Positions 5,304-13,823 are shown, numbered from the stretch's first letter. The stretch: 41,613 bases of DNA from an uncultured Acetatifactor sp. (GCA_947629645.1 CANREV010000024.1:1-41613), one strand, 5' to 3'. The notes: generated from the sequence alone by a model not told the origin. Program-made: numbers and translations.

Positions 5304-6000
5304 CTACTGGAAAATACGTTTGCCCACTAAAGTAATTGCCCCCTTCGGACAAAGACTTATGCGGCGATAGCACATCGTACATTTTCCGTGCGGCGAAATG
5401 CCATCGTCTTCAAGAGAAAGATTTTTCATAGGGCAAATGCGCACGCAGTTTCCACATCCTACGCAAAGCGTTTTGTCTATCTTCAATTTGCCACTATAAT
5501 GCTTCGTCTTGTTGTAGAACCATAGCCTTTGGCCGAACAGACCTGCAACATGAGCAAAAATACTCAAACCATCGCGTGGAAATTTCCCACTCTTGATTTG
5601 CAAAACCGAACGCTCAATCTTTTCTTCCACACGGCGAATGATTTGTATTTTCTCTTCCGCACTTTTCTTTAAGAGCTTACTATCGCACACACTATCGGGC
5701 ATTTTTAGGTGCAGACCGCCTAATACGAAAGCACCACACCTTTTCAAAAGCCTTGCCGCGCAGCCTGCGCCATCACCGCTGAACGCTCCCATCGTCACCA
5801 CGCATAGAACGTTTTTCCCTCTCCACAGCTCTTTGTTTTCGAGGATAAAATCTCGTACCATTTTCGGAGCATTGGAAAACTGCACAGGATAACCGAAGAT
5901 GATATTTTTGCAGGCCTCGATCGTAGAAATGACAGCATCGTCTTCAATTGCAATGATTGGGGCATAATCCTGCCCTCCATCAAATGCCGATTTCCTTTGA
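5304..6000 (-). pseudogene. EFR1-family flavodoxin-ferredoxin, 5'-truncated
   Basis: The frame stays open from about 6000 to 5304. It encodes most of a flavodoxin-like domain (NIIFGYPVQFSNAPKMVRDF, then VVTMGAFSGDGAGCAARLL) followed by two 4Fe-4S clusters (CVGCGNCVRICP and CTMCYRRISLCP). This is the EFR1 arrangement. The expected start, an MIxYFTGTGNS flavin-binding loop of ~20-25 residues, is missing: in-frame stops lie just beyond 6000 and no ATG exists upstream of residue QFSN. Only a GTG at about 5888 or the ATG at 5885 could start translation, without the FMN phosphate loop. I therefore call it a truncated gene. The upstream XRE gene ends at 6028, so the break is within ~30 bp. Confidence 0.75.
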
Positions 6001-6027
6001 GTTTATCAAAAAAGCATATTTGTCCTG

Positions 6028-6456
6028 TTATTTTTCAACCGTCCCCGACCTGATGGCATCCGCAAATGCGAGGAACTTTTCAGATTTCATGATTGCCAGC
6101 CCCTGCGCCTCATCCCCAAGAACAACCAGCTGATCACCCGATGATATTTCAAAAAGTTTGCGTGCCTTTGCCGGAATCACAATCTGCCCCTTATCGCCAA
6201 CCGTTACAGCGCCAAATAAATGCTTCCCTTTTGGTGGAAGTCCCAGCCCCATATTTTCCTCAGGCTCATAATTTGCAAGGTCATCCAGCGATATCTCAAA
6301 TATCTCCGCAAGCATTTTACATTTATCCAGATCCGGTATCGTTTCACCCGCTTCCCATTTTGCCACAGCCTGCCTTGTCACGCCGACCTTTTCCGCTATA
6401 TCTTCCTGTGTGAGCCGTTTCATCTTCCTCATTTGTACCAGATTGTCCTGAAACAT
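6028..6456 (-). CDS. XRE-family regulator with AbrB-like C-terminal domain
   Basis: The 142-aa protein starts MFQDNLVQMRKMKRLTQEDI and carries an N-terminal XRE helix-turn-helix (TQEDIAEKVGVTRQAVAKWEAGETIPD, residues ~15-45). The C-terminal region (VTVGDKGQIVIPAKARKLF, ~90-130) is a SpoVT/AbrB swapped-hairpin DNA-binding domain. Two DNA-binding folds in one chain is a known regulator architecture in Clostridia. AAAGGAG lies 7 nt before the ATG at 6456; longer readings lack such a site. The gene start overlaps the end of the acyltransferase frame by 113 bp. Confidence 0.85.
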   Translation of the reverse strand: MFQDNLVQMRKMKRLTQEDIAEKVGVTRQAVAKWEAGETIPDLDKCKMLAEIFEISLDDLANYEPEENMGLGLPPKGKHLFGAVTVGDKGQIVIPAKARKLFEISSGDQLVVLGDEAQGLAIMKSEKFLAFADAIRSGTVEK

Positions 6457-7549
6457 TCTTTTTCTCCTTTTTGATTCCCAGCACAGCCCATCTGAAAAAC
6501 GGGATCCTCGAAACGATTTCATACAGGCCAAATCCATACACAAAGCCAGCCGCCAGACTTGACAGATAACACACAGGTGCCGTCAATAACCTCGGTTTCG
6601 CGATCAGTAAAGCAACAGATGAGATTCCAAGGTAATGAAAAACATAGAGGCCAAAGCTTCTCCTGCTCATCCATTTTGTAAAACGATTGCCGCAGTCGCC
6701 AAACCGTGCCATTCCGGAAAGTACAGCCAGTGAACCAAAATAGGCGCATGCCGCATACAAGGGCTTTCTGTTTACCGGCTCATCCGCATAATTGGCGCCG
6801 ACACTGAAATATAATGCAGAAAAGATCACACAGACAGTGCCTCCTATCACAATCAAAGGAACGGCATATCTCTTCAGCTTTTCCATCACTTCATCATTGG
6901 AAAATACATAATATCCAAGGATAAAGAAAACAAAGTAAAACGCGATTCTATACACCGATATGATTGATGTATTAAGAATCTGCGCAGCTCCCCAGATCAG
7001 AAAGTAAAATAGCAAAATAAGGCGGACCGGAGTTTTTGCACCCGCTCTTAAAAGCTTTCCCCTTTCAGCCTTTTTCAGAAGGATAAGTATCACGCTGTAT
7101 AACCAGAGAAGCTGGATAAACCAGAGAACTCCGATGCCGGAAGCCGCCATGATCAGAAAAATCACAGGTTTCGGAACATGCGCCGCAGCAAGCTCCGTAA
7201 ATCCGCTGCTTAGTGATATGGACACATATCCCTGAATAAACTGAAAAACAAAAAGCCCTATGGTTGACGGCACAAGCAGCTTCCTCGTACGGTTCTTTAT
7301 AAATTCCCTGTCCGTGTGACTCTCCAGATATAACCGGGAACAGATTCCGGATACAAGGAACAATACCGGCATAAACCACGGATATACAAAATACAGGAAT
7401 ATATCATAAGGCTGAACCGGAACACTTGTAATCTTTCCGAGTCCTCCCAATATTCCTTCAGCATTATACATATAGAAAACGTGGTAAATCACAACCATCA
7501 CCACTGTAATCCATCTGATATTATCCAGGTAATATTTTCTCACAGACAT
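6344..7549 (-). CDS. membrane acyltransferase (Acyl_transf_3 family)
   Basis: The 401-aa protein starts MSVRKYYLDNIRWITVVMVV and has about ten hydrophobic segments. The family features are present: the N-terminal RxxxxDxxR-like LDNIRW with a following YHVF histidine, and SGICSRLYL. These integral membrane enzymes transfer acyl groups to extracytoplasmic sugars or lipids. The homologous part seems to end near VLGIKKEKK. The last ~38 residues are read out of frame through the start of the XRE gene and look non-native, so the original C-terminus was probably altered by a frameshift or deletion. The start is set by AAAGG 4 nt upstream and by family pattern. Confidence 0.8.
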   Translation of the reverse strand: MSVRKYYLDNIRWITVVMVVIYHVFYMYNAEGILGGLGKITSVPVQPYDIFLYFVYPWFMPVLFLVSGICSRLYLESHTDREFIKNRTRKLLVPSTIGLFVFQFIQGYVSISLSSGFTELAAAHVPKPVIFLIMAASGIGVLWFIQLLWLYSVILILLKKAERGKLLRAGAKTPVRLILLFYFLIWGAAQILNTSIISVYRIAFYFVFFILGYYVFSNDEVMEKLKRYAVPLIVIGGTVCVIFSALYFSVGANYADEPVNRKPLYAACAYFGSLAVLSGMARFGDCGNRFTKWMSRRSFGLYVFHYLGISSVALLIAKPRLLTAPVCYLSSLAAGFVYGFGLYEIVSRIPFFRWAVLGIKKEKKNVSGQSGTNEEDETAHTGRYSGKGRRDKAGCGKMGSG

Positions 7550-7706
7550 TCCACCTTTGCAATTATTTTTAACATTATCATAAATACAAGGCCGTAATAT
7601 GTCCACCAAACAAACCTGACATTTTCAGATGGATTGTGTTATGTTTCGTTGCGCTTATCAAAACTCATATGTTTCCATATCGAAAACCTTAATTATTTTC
7701 CGGACC

Positions 7707-8507
7707 TCAAAATAATTCATCCAGCAGAAGATACCACCTCAATTTTTCCGCATCCGGCTTAACGCCCAGCGCTTCAAACAGCAGGTCCGCCTCTTCCTCC
7801 CGCCTCTTTGATGCATATTTCCCATTCATATTATGACGCAGGCTCCGATGGCAAAGCGCGATATCACGCCACCGATCGCCGACTCCTGCATCGCCCAGAT
7901 CGATGAAGCCGCCGACTCCTGTTTCAGTCAGAAATACATTTGGCAGACAAAAATCGCCATGGGACAACACCGGCTCATAAGACGGCCGATTGCGCTCCAA
8001 CCAGTAAAGCAGCGCCTCCGGATCTTTAAATCCGCCAGGCCCAAAAGTGGTCGGCTCCACATTGTCCAGATCTACCATTCCTCGTTCCACTCTAAAGCGT
8101 GCCTCCGCAATCTCTGTCTCCTGATCACGCAGAATCGGACAATCCGAAATATCCACGTCCCACAGTATCTGCATCGCTTCAGCCAGACGCTCTATCAGCT
8201 GCCCGGGCCGGTCCAGAAAGAACTCATCACACGCCATCTTTCCCTTCACTCGCGACATCAACAGGTATGTTTTCCCATCCCGCTCCCCGCAGGCGATCAC
8301 CTCCGGTGCCGGAACCTTCCCGCGAAGCCATTTCAGGATCGTCACTTCACGCTCCGTCCACGGAGCGGACGGCTGGATTTTTAATACCATATCCTCATAC
8401 ATCCGGACGATGGCGCCGGACATACCAATGCCATTTTCTGTATAGGCCACCCCCCCTATTCTCCTTTTGATCTCAGTCGGAAGCCACAAATCTGCCGTAT
8501 TCTTCAT
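7707..8507 (-). CDS. APH(3')-like aminoglycoside phosphotransferase
   Basis: The 266-aa protein has the APH(3') layout. Lys43 (VLKIQ) is the ATP-binding lysine. HGDFCLPN supplies catalytic Asp185 and Asn190, and IDLGDAG gives metal ligand Asp203. These sit at a constant offset of five from Asp190/Asn195/Asp208 of APH(3')-IIIa. The C-terminus YLLLDELF also matches that enzyme, which uses it in aminoglycoside binding. Such enzymes phosphorylate the 3'-OH of kanamycin/neomycin-type drugs. The overall sequence is clearly diverged, so substrate range is uncertain. A run of seven G lies in codons ~17-19. A short ORF with its own ribosome binding site overlaps the start (8473-8556). Confidence 0.85.
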   Translation of the reverse strand: MKNTADLWLPTEIKRRIGGVAYTENGIGMSGAIVRMYEDMVLKIQPSAPWTEREVTILKWLRGKVPAPEVIACGERDGKTYLLMSRVKGKMACDEFFLDRPGQLIERLAEAMQILWDVDISDCPILRDQETEIAEARFRVERGMVDLDNVEPTTFGPGGFKDPEALLYWLERNRPSYEPVLSHGDFCLPNVFLTETGVGGFIDLGDAGVGDRWRDIALCHRSLRHNMNGKYASKRREEEADLLFEALGVKPDAEKLRWYLLLDELF

Positions 8508-8556
8508 CTCCTGTCACCTGCCTATCCAAACAGCAATGAACGATATATGCTTTCAT
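8473..8556 (-). CDS. possible leader peptide ORF of the aph gene
   Basis: The 27-codon frame (MKAYIVHCCLDRQVTGDEEY…) has AGAGG 7 nt before its ATG and ends 35 bp inside the aph coding region in another frame. Translating ribosomes would cover the aph ribosome binding site (AGGAG near 8510). Overlapping leader ORFs regulate some resistance genes by attenuation, but this is not established for aph genes and the peptide is not recognised. Confidence 0.3.
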   Translation of the reverse strand: MKAYIVHCCLDRQVTGDEEYGRFVASD

Positions 8557-8653
8557 TTTAATTCCTCTCATAATCTTTTGCTATACTTTTTTCTCGACCC
8601 CGAGCAACAGCAGCCTCGTTTTCCTCGTCACCTCATTTATCATTGTGCAAAAT

Positions 8654-11164
8654 TCAGATGCTTCCCATTTTCAGCTCCTTAACAATTTCAACCTTTTCTA
8701 CACTGCGCAGTGAAAACAACATTGCCATCACCACTACAAAGATAACCATTATGACGGCGATTTTGTATGCTCTCAAATTGATATAAAACATAAACGGTGT
8801 CATTCCTTTTGAGATCAATGAATACATGATATAATGGATTATCAAACTTATTGGTATTGCAAGCAGGAGCGACTTTACGCCATACAACGCAGATTCTAAA
8901 AGCAGCATTTTCTTCAAACCAACAGCGGACATGCCGACAGAACGCAGTACCGCAAACTCACTTCTACGCACGTTTATTGTATTTGCAATCGTATTACATA
9001 CATTCAGTCCAATGATCATTGTCATTAAGACTGTAAAAATGCAAACCATCATTTTGAGAAGCGTATATATCTGTCGGGAATTTTCAGTTGTTTTTGCCAC
9101 ATCAAACACTTGAAAAAATCCCATATCCGCCAGACATTCCGTGACTTGTTCGTGCTCTGATGTGTCAATGGCAAGTTCAATATAGGTATCGCCATTCAGC
9201 AGCCAGTCAAAAAAGGACATTGGAACAATCAGTACTGCCCTGTCCCGAACAAATTGCGACTGAATATTAGCGTTATTGCCATTAACAACATCCTGAACAA
9301 TAACCGTTTTACTGTCATCACTGTATTCCAGTTCTATCTCGGATTCTCTTTCAAGGAAAAACGGAGAACCGATAACGACACGGCTGGGAGAGGCGCCGTA
9401 ATTTCCGGTTGCACTGTTGATCAGTATTCCACGATTTGATTCCGCAGCATACGCCGCATAATCTATGTTGTTTTCTTCGCAGAGAGCGTATAAATGTTCT
9501 TCATCCATACCCACAACATATAATTCCGCAAGATTACCATTGATAAAATATCCAGCCATATCAGAATTGATCGATTCTTCCTCAAATGTTGCTGTCATAT
9601 ATCGGGATATCCGGTATGATATATCTGCCGATAATCCCTCGTCAGAAATTGCTTTTACAGCCGCCTGCAGATCTTTATAGGAAATCGCAGCTTCGACATC
9701 CGTATAGCTTGAACCATCTTCTTTCATATCCATTGATGTCTGGAAAAGCATAAAATCCGAAAAACTATACAAAGACAGCCCAAGAACAACCGCTAAAAAA
9801 ATGGACATCGTTATAGCATGAAACCGTTTCGGATTACGATAAATATTTTTGGAAGCCAATGCGCCATATATTCCGAAAAACAGAGACATTACTTTTCCAT
9901 GAGGAGTCTTTTTTTGCTTTACCTCATACACATTTGACTGCTTCAATGTGTCAATAACTGTGACTTTTGAAGCAATTCTTCCCGGAGTCTGACAGGCAAA
10001 AAACAGGGAGCCAATACCTGAAACGCTCCCCAGGAGAAGAATCATCCAATGAATATGAGTGTTCAACTCAAGTGCGCCAAAAGTAAAAGCGGTTTCAAAA
10101 GAGATTCGTATCATTGCCAGAACAACAGAGGTTAAGCCTAAACCAAATAATAAGCCAAATGGAATACCTATCATACCAAGCAGAAAGGCTTCTATGGTAA
10201 CGCTGGCTTTTTTCTGTCTGCTGGTAGCGCCAATACTTGCAAGCATACCAAGTTGTTTTATGCGTTCCTGCAGGGAAATGGAAAGGACATTGCTGATCAT
10301 TGCTGAGCAGGCCGCCATCAGCAATAAAATAACTGCCCCGATAGCCGCAAGAATCTTTACAGCGCCTTTGCCACCCGTAACGCCATGATACAAAAGTAAC
10401 GCGGAATGGAATGACGACACCTGACCTCCAGCTGCTTTTGCATTTTCCTCCGCCTCAGAGTATACAGACTTAGAAATACGATTGCATTTTACAAATGCTG
10501 TTAAAGCGCTTCCATCGTTGCTCATTCCACTATAAGCATTAAACTCACTGGCTACTTTAGATTCATTCATTTCAGACACAATACCGACTATGGTATATGT
10601 TCTCTCAGCATTTAAATGAAAACTTTCCCGCTCCCCAAGAAAATTTACCAATCCATACAATTCTGTATCGATCTCATCCCACACCCGCGTACCGAGAGAA
10701 AGCTGAATTGTATCGCCAACGGAAAGTGCCAGTCCGTTATCATCTATAAAATCCTGCGTAAGGATTATTTCATTTTCATTTAATGGGAATCGTCCCTCTG
10801 ACAAGTATTGTTCCAAAGAAAAGTTTTCGACAAATGCGTCATCGATCTCTGCAACAGCAAGCAATGTTTTATTGGACGGTTCGCCGTAAAAACTGCTTCC
10901 GGCAAAACGAAACAGCGATACATCTTCGACATTCTTACCCTGCATGAGTTTTTCTGCCTGCTGCTGTGATGTAATTTCAATACTATACGCGTAATCACCA
11001 CCATATATCTTTTCTTTCTCCTGCAAAAATCTAAGCATTGACCAGCCGCCACACAAAACAGCAGTCATCATACCTACCGAAAGAATAATGGTGAAAACAG
11101 TAAGAAGTGTACGTTTCCTATTTAGTTTCAGAGTTTTCAGTGTAAGTGTGAACATCATCTCCAT
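8654..11164 (-). CDS. ABC transporter permease, FtsX/MacB type
   Basis: The 836-aa protein begins with a membrane segment (residues ~17-38), followed by a large extracytoplasmic region. It has FtsX-domain helix clusters near residues 270-400 (SMISNVLSISLQERIKQLGM) and again near the C-terminus (~700-830, TINVRRSEFAVLRSVGM). This is the eight-helix, two-FtsX arrangement of MacB/LolC-like transporters, which act in antimicrobial peptide resistance, signalling or export rather than classic uptake. Its ATG overlaps the stop of the ATPase gene (TGATG). The linked two-component system suggests a peptide-sensing or detoxification module. Substrate unknown. Confidence 0.88.
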   Translation of the reverse strand: MEMMFTLTLKTLKLNRKRTLLTVFTIILSVGMMTAVLCGGWSMLRFLQEKEKIYGGDYAYSIEITSQQQAEKLMQGKNVEDVSLFRFAGSSFYGEPSNKTLLAVAEIDDAFVENFSLEQYLSEGRFPLNENEIILTQDFIDDNGLALSVGDTIQLSLGTRVWDEIDTELYGLVNFLGERESFHLNAERTYTIVGIVSEMNESKVASEFNAYSGMSNDGSALTAFVKCNRISKSVYSEAEENAKAAGGQVSSFHSALLLYHGVTGGKGAVKILAAIGAVILLLMAACSAMISNVLSISLQERIKQLGMLASIGATSRQKKASVTIEAFLLGMIGIPFGLLFGLGLTSVVLAMIRISFETAFTFGALELNTHIHWMILLLGSVSGIGSLFFACQTPGRIASKVTVIDTLKQSNVYEVKQKKTPHGKVMSLFFGIYGALASKNIYRNPKRFHAITMSIFLAVVLGLSLYSFSDFMLFQTSMDMKEDGSSYTDVEAAISYKDLQAAVKAISDEGLSADISYRISRYMTATFEEESINSDMAGYFINGNLAELYVVGMDEEHLYALCEENNIDYAAYAAESNRGILINSATGNYGASPSRVVIGSPFFLERESEIELEYSDDSKTVIVQDVVNGNNANIQSQFVRDRAVLIVPMSFFDWLLNGDTYIELAIDTSEHEQVTECLADMGFFQVFDVAKTTENSRQIYTLLKMMVCIFTVLMTMIIGLNVCNTIANTINVRRSEFAVLRSVGMSAVGLKKMLLLESALYGVKSLLLAIPISLIIHYIMYSLISKGMTPFMFYINLRAYKIAVIMVIFVVVMAMLFSLRSVEKVEIVKELKMGSI

Positions 11165-11844
11165 CAGCGGATCACCTCATCCCTGATAAGCTCTCCATCC
11201 TGAATTTCCAAAATTCTATCTGTCTGCAATGCAATCTCCCGGTCATGGGTAATCAGAATAATCGTTTGCTTGTAAATTTTATTGGACGCTTCCAAAAGCT
11301 GCATGATCTCTTGTGTGTTTTGCGTATCCAGGTTGCCGGTAGGTTCATCCGCTAAAAGAATGGCAGGAGCATTCATAAGCGCGCGGCCAATCGCTACGCG
11401 CTGCTGCTGCCCTCCTGAAAGCTGACCCGGTAAATGCTTTCTACGCTTTATCAGCCCCAATGCCTGCAGCAATCCTGCTAAACGCTTTTTATTTATTTTT
11501 CGTCCATCCAATTTGACAGGCAAGGTAATATTTTCCTCCACGTTCAAAACCGGAATCAGGTTATAGAATTGATAAATCAGCCCCACCTGTCGTCTGCGGA
11601 ACACCGCAAGCTGATCTTCCGTCCGCTCATATACACTTTGCCCATCTACAAACACTTCACCAGATGTCGGACGGTCGATACCACCGAGAATATGCAGCAA
11701 GGTAGATTTACCCGAACCCGATGCGCCAATGATTGCAACAAATTCTCCCTTTTGTACTGAAAACGAAATATCAGTCAAAGCATTGACGGTAGTTTCGCCT
11801 GTATCGTATGTCTTACAGACATTTTCAACTCTTAAAATTTCCAT
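11164..11844 (-). CDS. ABC transporter ATP-binding protein (MacB/LolD-like)
   Basis: The 226-aa ATPase has all nucleotide-binding motifs: Walker [10 protein letters not shown] (near residue 36), Q-loop YQFYNL, signature [15 protein letters not shown], Walker [13 protein letters not shown] and H-loop ITHD. The [16 protein letters not shown] and DEPTGNLDT sequences are typical of the MacB/LolD class that pairs with FtsX permeases. It is first in a two-gene operon with the permease. GGAGG-like sequence precedes the ATG. The promoter region at 11845-11940 carries an inverted repeat and a motif shared with the response regulator promoter. Confidence 0.92.
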   Translation of the reverse strand: MEILRVENVCKTYDTGETTVNALTDISFSVQKGEFVAIIGASGSGKSTLLHILGGIDRPTSGEVFVDGQSVYERTEDQLAVFRRRQVGLIYQFYNLIPVLNVEENITLPVKLDGRKINKKRLAGLLQALGLIKRRKHLPGQLSGGQQQRVAIGRALMNAPAILLADEPTGNLDTQNTQEIMQLLEASNKIYKQTIILITHDREIALQTDRILEIQDGELIRDEVIR

Positions 11845-11896
11845 GGTTCATTCCTCCGTGTGTAATTTCATATATCAATAGAAATCATAGCGGATC

Positions 11897-11940
11897 AAAG
11901 TGACTGTGGCACTACTATTTCATTACAAAAATGTCACTTT
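11897..11940. promoter_or_regulatory. inverted repeat and shared motif upstream of the ABC operon
   Basis: AAAGTGAC (11897-11904) and GTCACTTT (11933-11940) form a perfect inverted repeat. Between them, on the minus strand, is TTTTTGTAAT (11931-11922). The same decamer, with one change in one copy, occurs twice before the response regulator gene (15701-15710 and 15718-15727). This is a candidate site for the linked response regulator. Confidence 0.4.
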
Positions 11941-11971
11941 GCAAAAAAAGGAACCGCCATCAGGCGATCCC
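11941..11971 (-). terminator. terminator hairpin containing left 14-bp direct repeat
   Basis: Minus strand: GGATCGCC-TGAT-GGCGGTTCC followed by seven T. The stem is imperfect (GGA/TCC and CGCC/GGCG around an internal loop). The 14-bp sequence CATCAGGCGATCCC (11958-11971) in it recurs at 13810-13823 across the histidine kinase stop codon, where a similar stem exists without a T-run. It may be the kinase gene's original terminator, now displaced by an insertion. Confidence 0.55.
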
Positions 11972-12258
11972 AATCTTTCTGATCTTTGCTAAGAGCTCTG
12001 TATAATCAATCTCCGCCACTCATCGGGAATTCCATTCTGCTCAAAATGAGAACGGAACATAATAAGTTAAGGGGTATTGCCTAAGATATGCAGCCATCTC
12101 TTTGTTTAGAAATTCAGTCCGGTCTCCGTTTCGATACCGCATCATAACGACATTGTAATTATCAGGATCAACTACTTTGCCCCTCGTCCAAATCCTGCCT
12201 TGCAAAGATCATCAACAAGCGACTTCAAATCAGGTGTGTAATGATTTTCCGTATCAAG
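11972..12258 (-). pseudogene. decayed ORF next to the AlbA_2 gene
   Basis: Reading the minus strand, FLDTENHYTPDLKSLVDDL…GRGAK ends in a stop, and the next frame continues as VVDPDNYNVVMMRYRNGDRT…AAYLRQYP. A third frame then gives FEQNGIPDEWRRLI. Each piece looks like real protein sequence, so I infer one gene broken by at least two frameshifts. The family is not recognised. It sits inside the segment bounded by the 14-bp repeats. Confidence 0.35.
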
Positions 12259-12261
12259 AAA

Positions 12262-13596
12262 TCACAAATCTGCCAAATAGTAACGCAAGGTCTTCGCTTT
12301 GCCCTTTTTTGTTAAAAGACCGTTGGCAACCATTTCACGCAAAAGCAAAATTGCTGTCGCCTGAGAGACGTGCAGAGTTTGTTCAATATCTTTTCGGACA
12401 ACAAAACCGTTCTTTTGACATAAACTGACAACAGCTTTGACACGTTCTTCCTTCTTTGAGCTGCTTGTCAGCGGACGCCTGGCTTCCTCGGTTTTGTTAT
12501 CGCTCTCTTTTGCATAGTTAAGATTAGGGAGAATGATTTTAAAGGCATTACTTGTAGTCACAATCGATGGCTTGATGGCTGAGTCAGAGTAACTTTCATT
12601 GATCTTTAAAATGCCCGTCCCATAAGCCTCAATCAGTTTCAACCGATAAAATATATTGGCAAGGTTTTGATTTCTGAGAGCAGAAACGCCCAGCATGATA
12701 TCGTCAAGGGTCATTCCTTTAACCAATCCCCCAATGGACACAAATTCTATACGGTTGTCGAAAATACTGATCAGTATCGAGCCGCTGAATGAATAATCCC
12801 GATGTACGATGGCGTTCAGCAGCGCCTCCCTCACCGCGACCACGGGATAATCCCGGCTGTCCAGCCGATCAAGCCCTTGGAACTCCGCACGGGTACGGTT
12901 GTAGCGGTCAATGTAAATAAAAGCCGAATCAAGTTGTTCCAACAGAGAACCGGACAACTCGGTGCGGTCCTTGAAAACAGATTTTTTACTTCCTTCAAAA
13001 ACGGCCAACTTGACCGTGTGGGTGCACTGCTCAGATAAAAGGAACGCCAGATTTGTAAACGTCCCGTCCTCACCGATCATATGAAGCGTCCGCATCTGCT
13101 GAGGACCGAGCGCCAGTCCCCTTTTTTTGAAAAAGGCGGAGCAATACTCAAACGTGAGCTGTTGGTTGACAGACCGCGCCGCCTCATAGCTGTCACCGCT
13201 GGTTTCCCTGATCATGCTGAGAATGACCGCGTCAGAGGCGGGCACCGTGGACGTGCCCTGACGCACGTAGACCCCCTCTGGTCGGAGGCCCTTGTCCCGG
13301 AGGTAATAGGGCCTTGCCGTGCCGCGCTGTACGGAAACCGCGACCACCGCCCTGCCGTCCATGTCGGTGTAACGGCAATCCACAAACATCATCATATCCG
13401 GCCTTATAGCGTCACGCAGGGCGTTGGTCACGCGAAGCATCGTGGCATCCGCGTCAGGCACCCCGCAAACCGAACCATCATCGTCTATTCCAATATAGAC
13501 TGTGCCTCCGTCACAGTTTGCGAATGCCGCAGCCGTTTTTTTGATATCGTCCACATACTCCCGCTTCAGTTCGACTGTTTTGCCCTCAATAAGCAT
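12262..13596 (-). CDS. AlbA_2-domain ATP-binding protein (putative transcriptional regulator)
   Basis: The 444-aa protein has an N-terminal AlbA_2/Schlafen-like domain (EGKTVELKREYVDDIKKTAA, then AFANCDGGTVYIGIDDDG near residues 25-45). A HATPase-like 'RecG-related' segment follows (VREALLNAIVHRDYS near 265, then AYGTGILKINES near 350). The C-terminus is a winged helix (KDIEQTLHVSQATAILLLREM). This is the common 'ATP-binding/RNA-binding domain-containing protein' of Firmicutes, whose function is unsettled. A perfect -10 box and nine CTAAT units lie in its promoter/leader. The gene separates a two-component system from its likely ABC transporter and is bounded by direct repeats, so it looks inserted. 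Confidence 0.8.
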   Translation of the reverse strand: MLIEGKTVELKREYVDDIKKTAAAFANCDGGTVYIGIDDDGSVCGVPDADATMLRVTNALRDAIRPDMMMFVDCRYTDMDGRAVVAVSVQRGTARPYYLRDKGLRPEGVYVRQGTSTVPASDAVILSMIRETSGDSYEAARSVNQQLTFEYCSAFFKKRGLALGPQQMRTLHMIGEDGTFTNLAFLLSEQCTHTVKLAVFEGSKKSVFKDRTELSGSLLEQLDSAFIYIDRYNRTRAEFQGLDRLDSRDYPVVAVREALLNAIVHRDYSFSGSILISIFDNRIEFVSIGGLVKGMTLDDIMLGVSALRNQNLANIFYRLKLIEAYGTGILKINESYSDSAIKPSIVTTSNAFKIILPNLNYAKESDNKTEEARRPLTSSSKKEERVKAVVSLCQKNGFVVRKDIEQTLHVSQATAILLLREMVANGLLTKKGKAKTLRYYLADL

Positions 13597-13613
13597 TGAT
13601 GCCCCTCCACCTT

Positions 13614-13658
13614 CTAATCTAATCTAATCTAATCTAATCTAATCTAATCTAATCTAAT
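13614..13658. repeat. nine-unit pentanucleotide repeat (CTAAT)9 in leader
   Basis: Nine uninterrupted CTAAT units (GATTA repeats in mRNA sense: ATTAG×9) fill the interval between the -10 box (13668-13663) and the Shine-Dalgarno (GGTGGAGG, near 13610) of the AlbA_2 gene. The predicted transcription start falls in the first units. Slippage would change leader length in 5-nt steps. See finding. Confidence 0.95.
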
Positions 13659-13662
13659 AATT

Positions 13663-13691
13663 ATTATAATCAGATTGTTTCTGCTTTGCAA
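13663..13691 (-). promoter_or_regulatory. promoter of the AlbA_2 gene
   Basis: Minus strand TTGCAA (13691-13686), 17-bp spacer, TATAAT (13668-13663). The pentanucleotide tract begins 4 bp after the -10 box. Confidence 0.7.
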
Positions 13692-13809
13692 GCTTTTTGA
13701 AAAAATTCAATGCTTTCCAATGACTACGAAAAAGGGCAAATGGAACTGCGGCGTGACCGAAATCATGTCGCACTCCGAAAACAATGTGAACTTGTTTTAT
13801 TGGACGCCG

Positions 13810-13823
13810 CATCAGGCGATCCC
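13810..13823. repeat. right copy of 14-bp direct repeat at kinase stop codon
   Basis: CATCAGGCGATCCC spans the last codons (GIA) and stop of the histidine kinase. The other copy is 11958-11971. The 1.85 kb between them carries the AlbA_2 gene and the decayed ORF. A 3'-gene-end location is typical of integration sites, but no integrase is present. Confidence 0.6.

Noticed and set aside
8450..8456. Seven-C run in the aph gene as a phase-variation switch
   Set aside because: Seven is short for frequent slippage, and the surrounding codons are well behaved. Noted in the aph entry but not scored separately.
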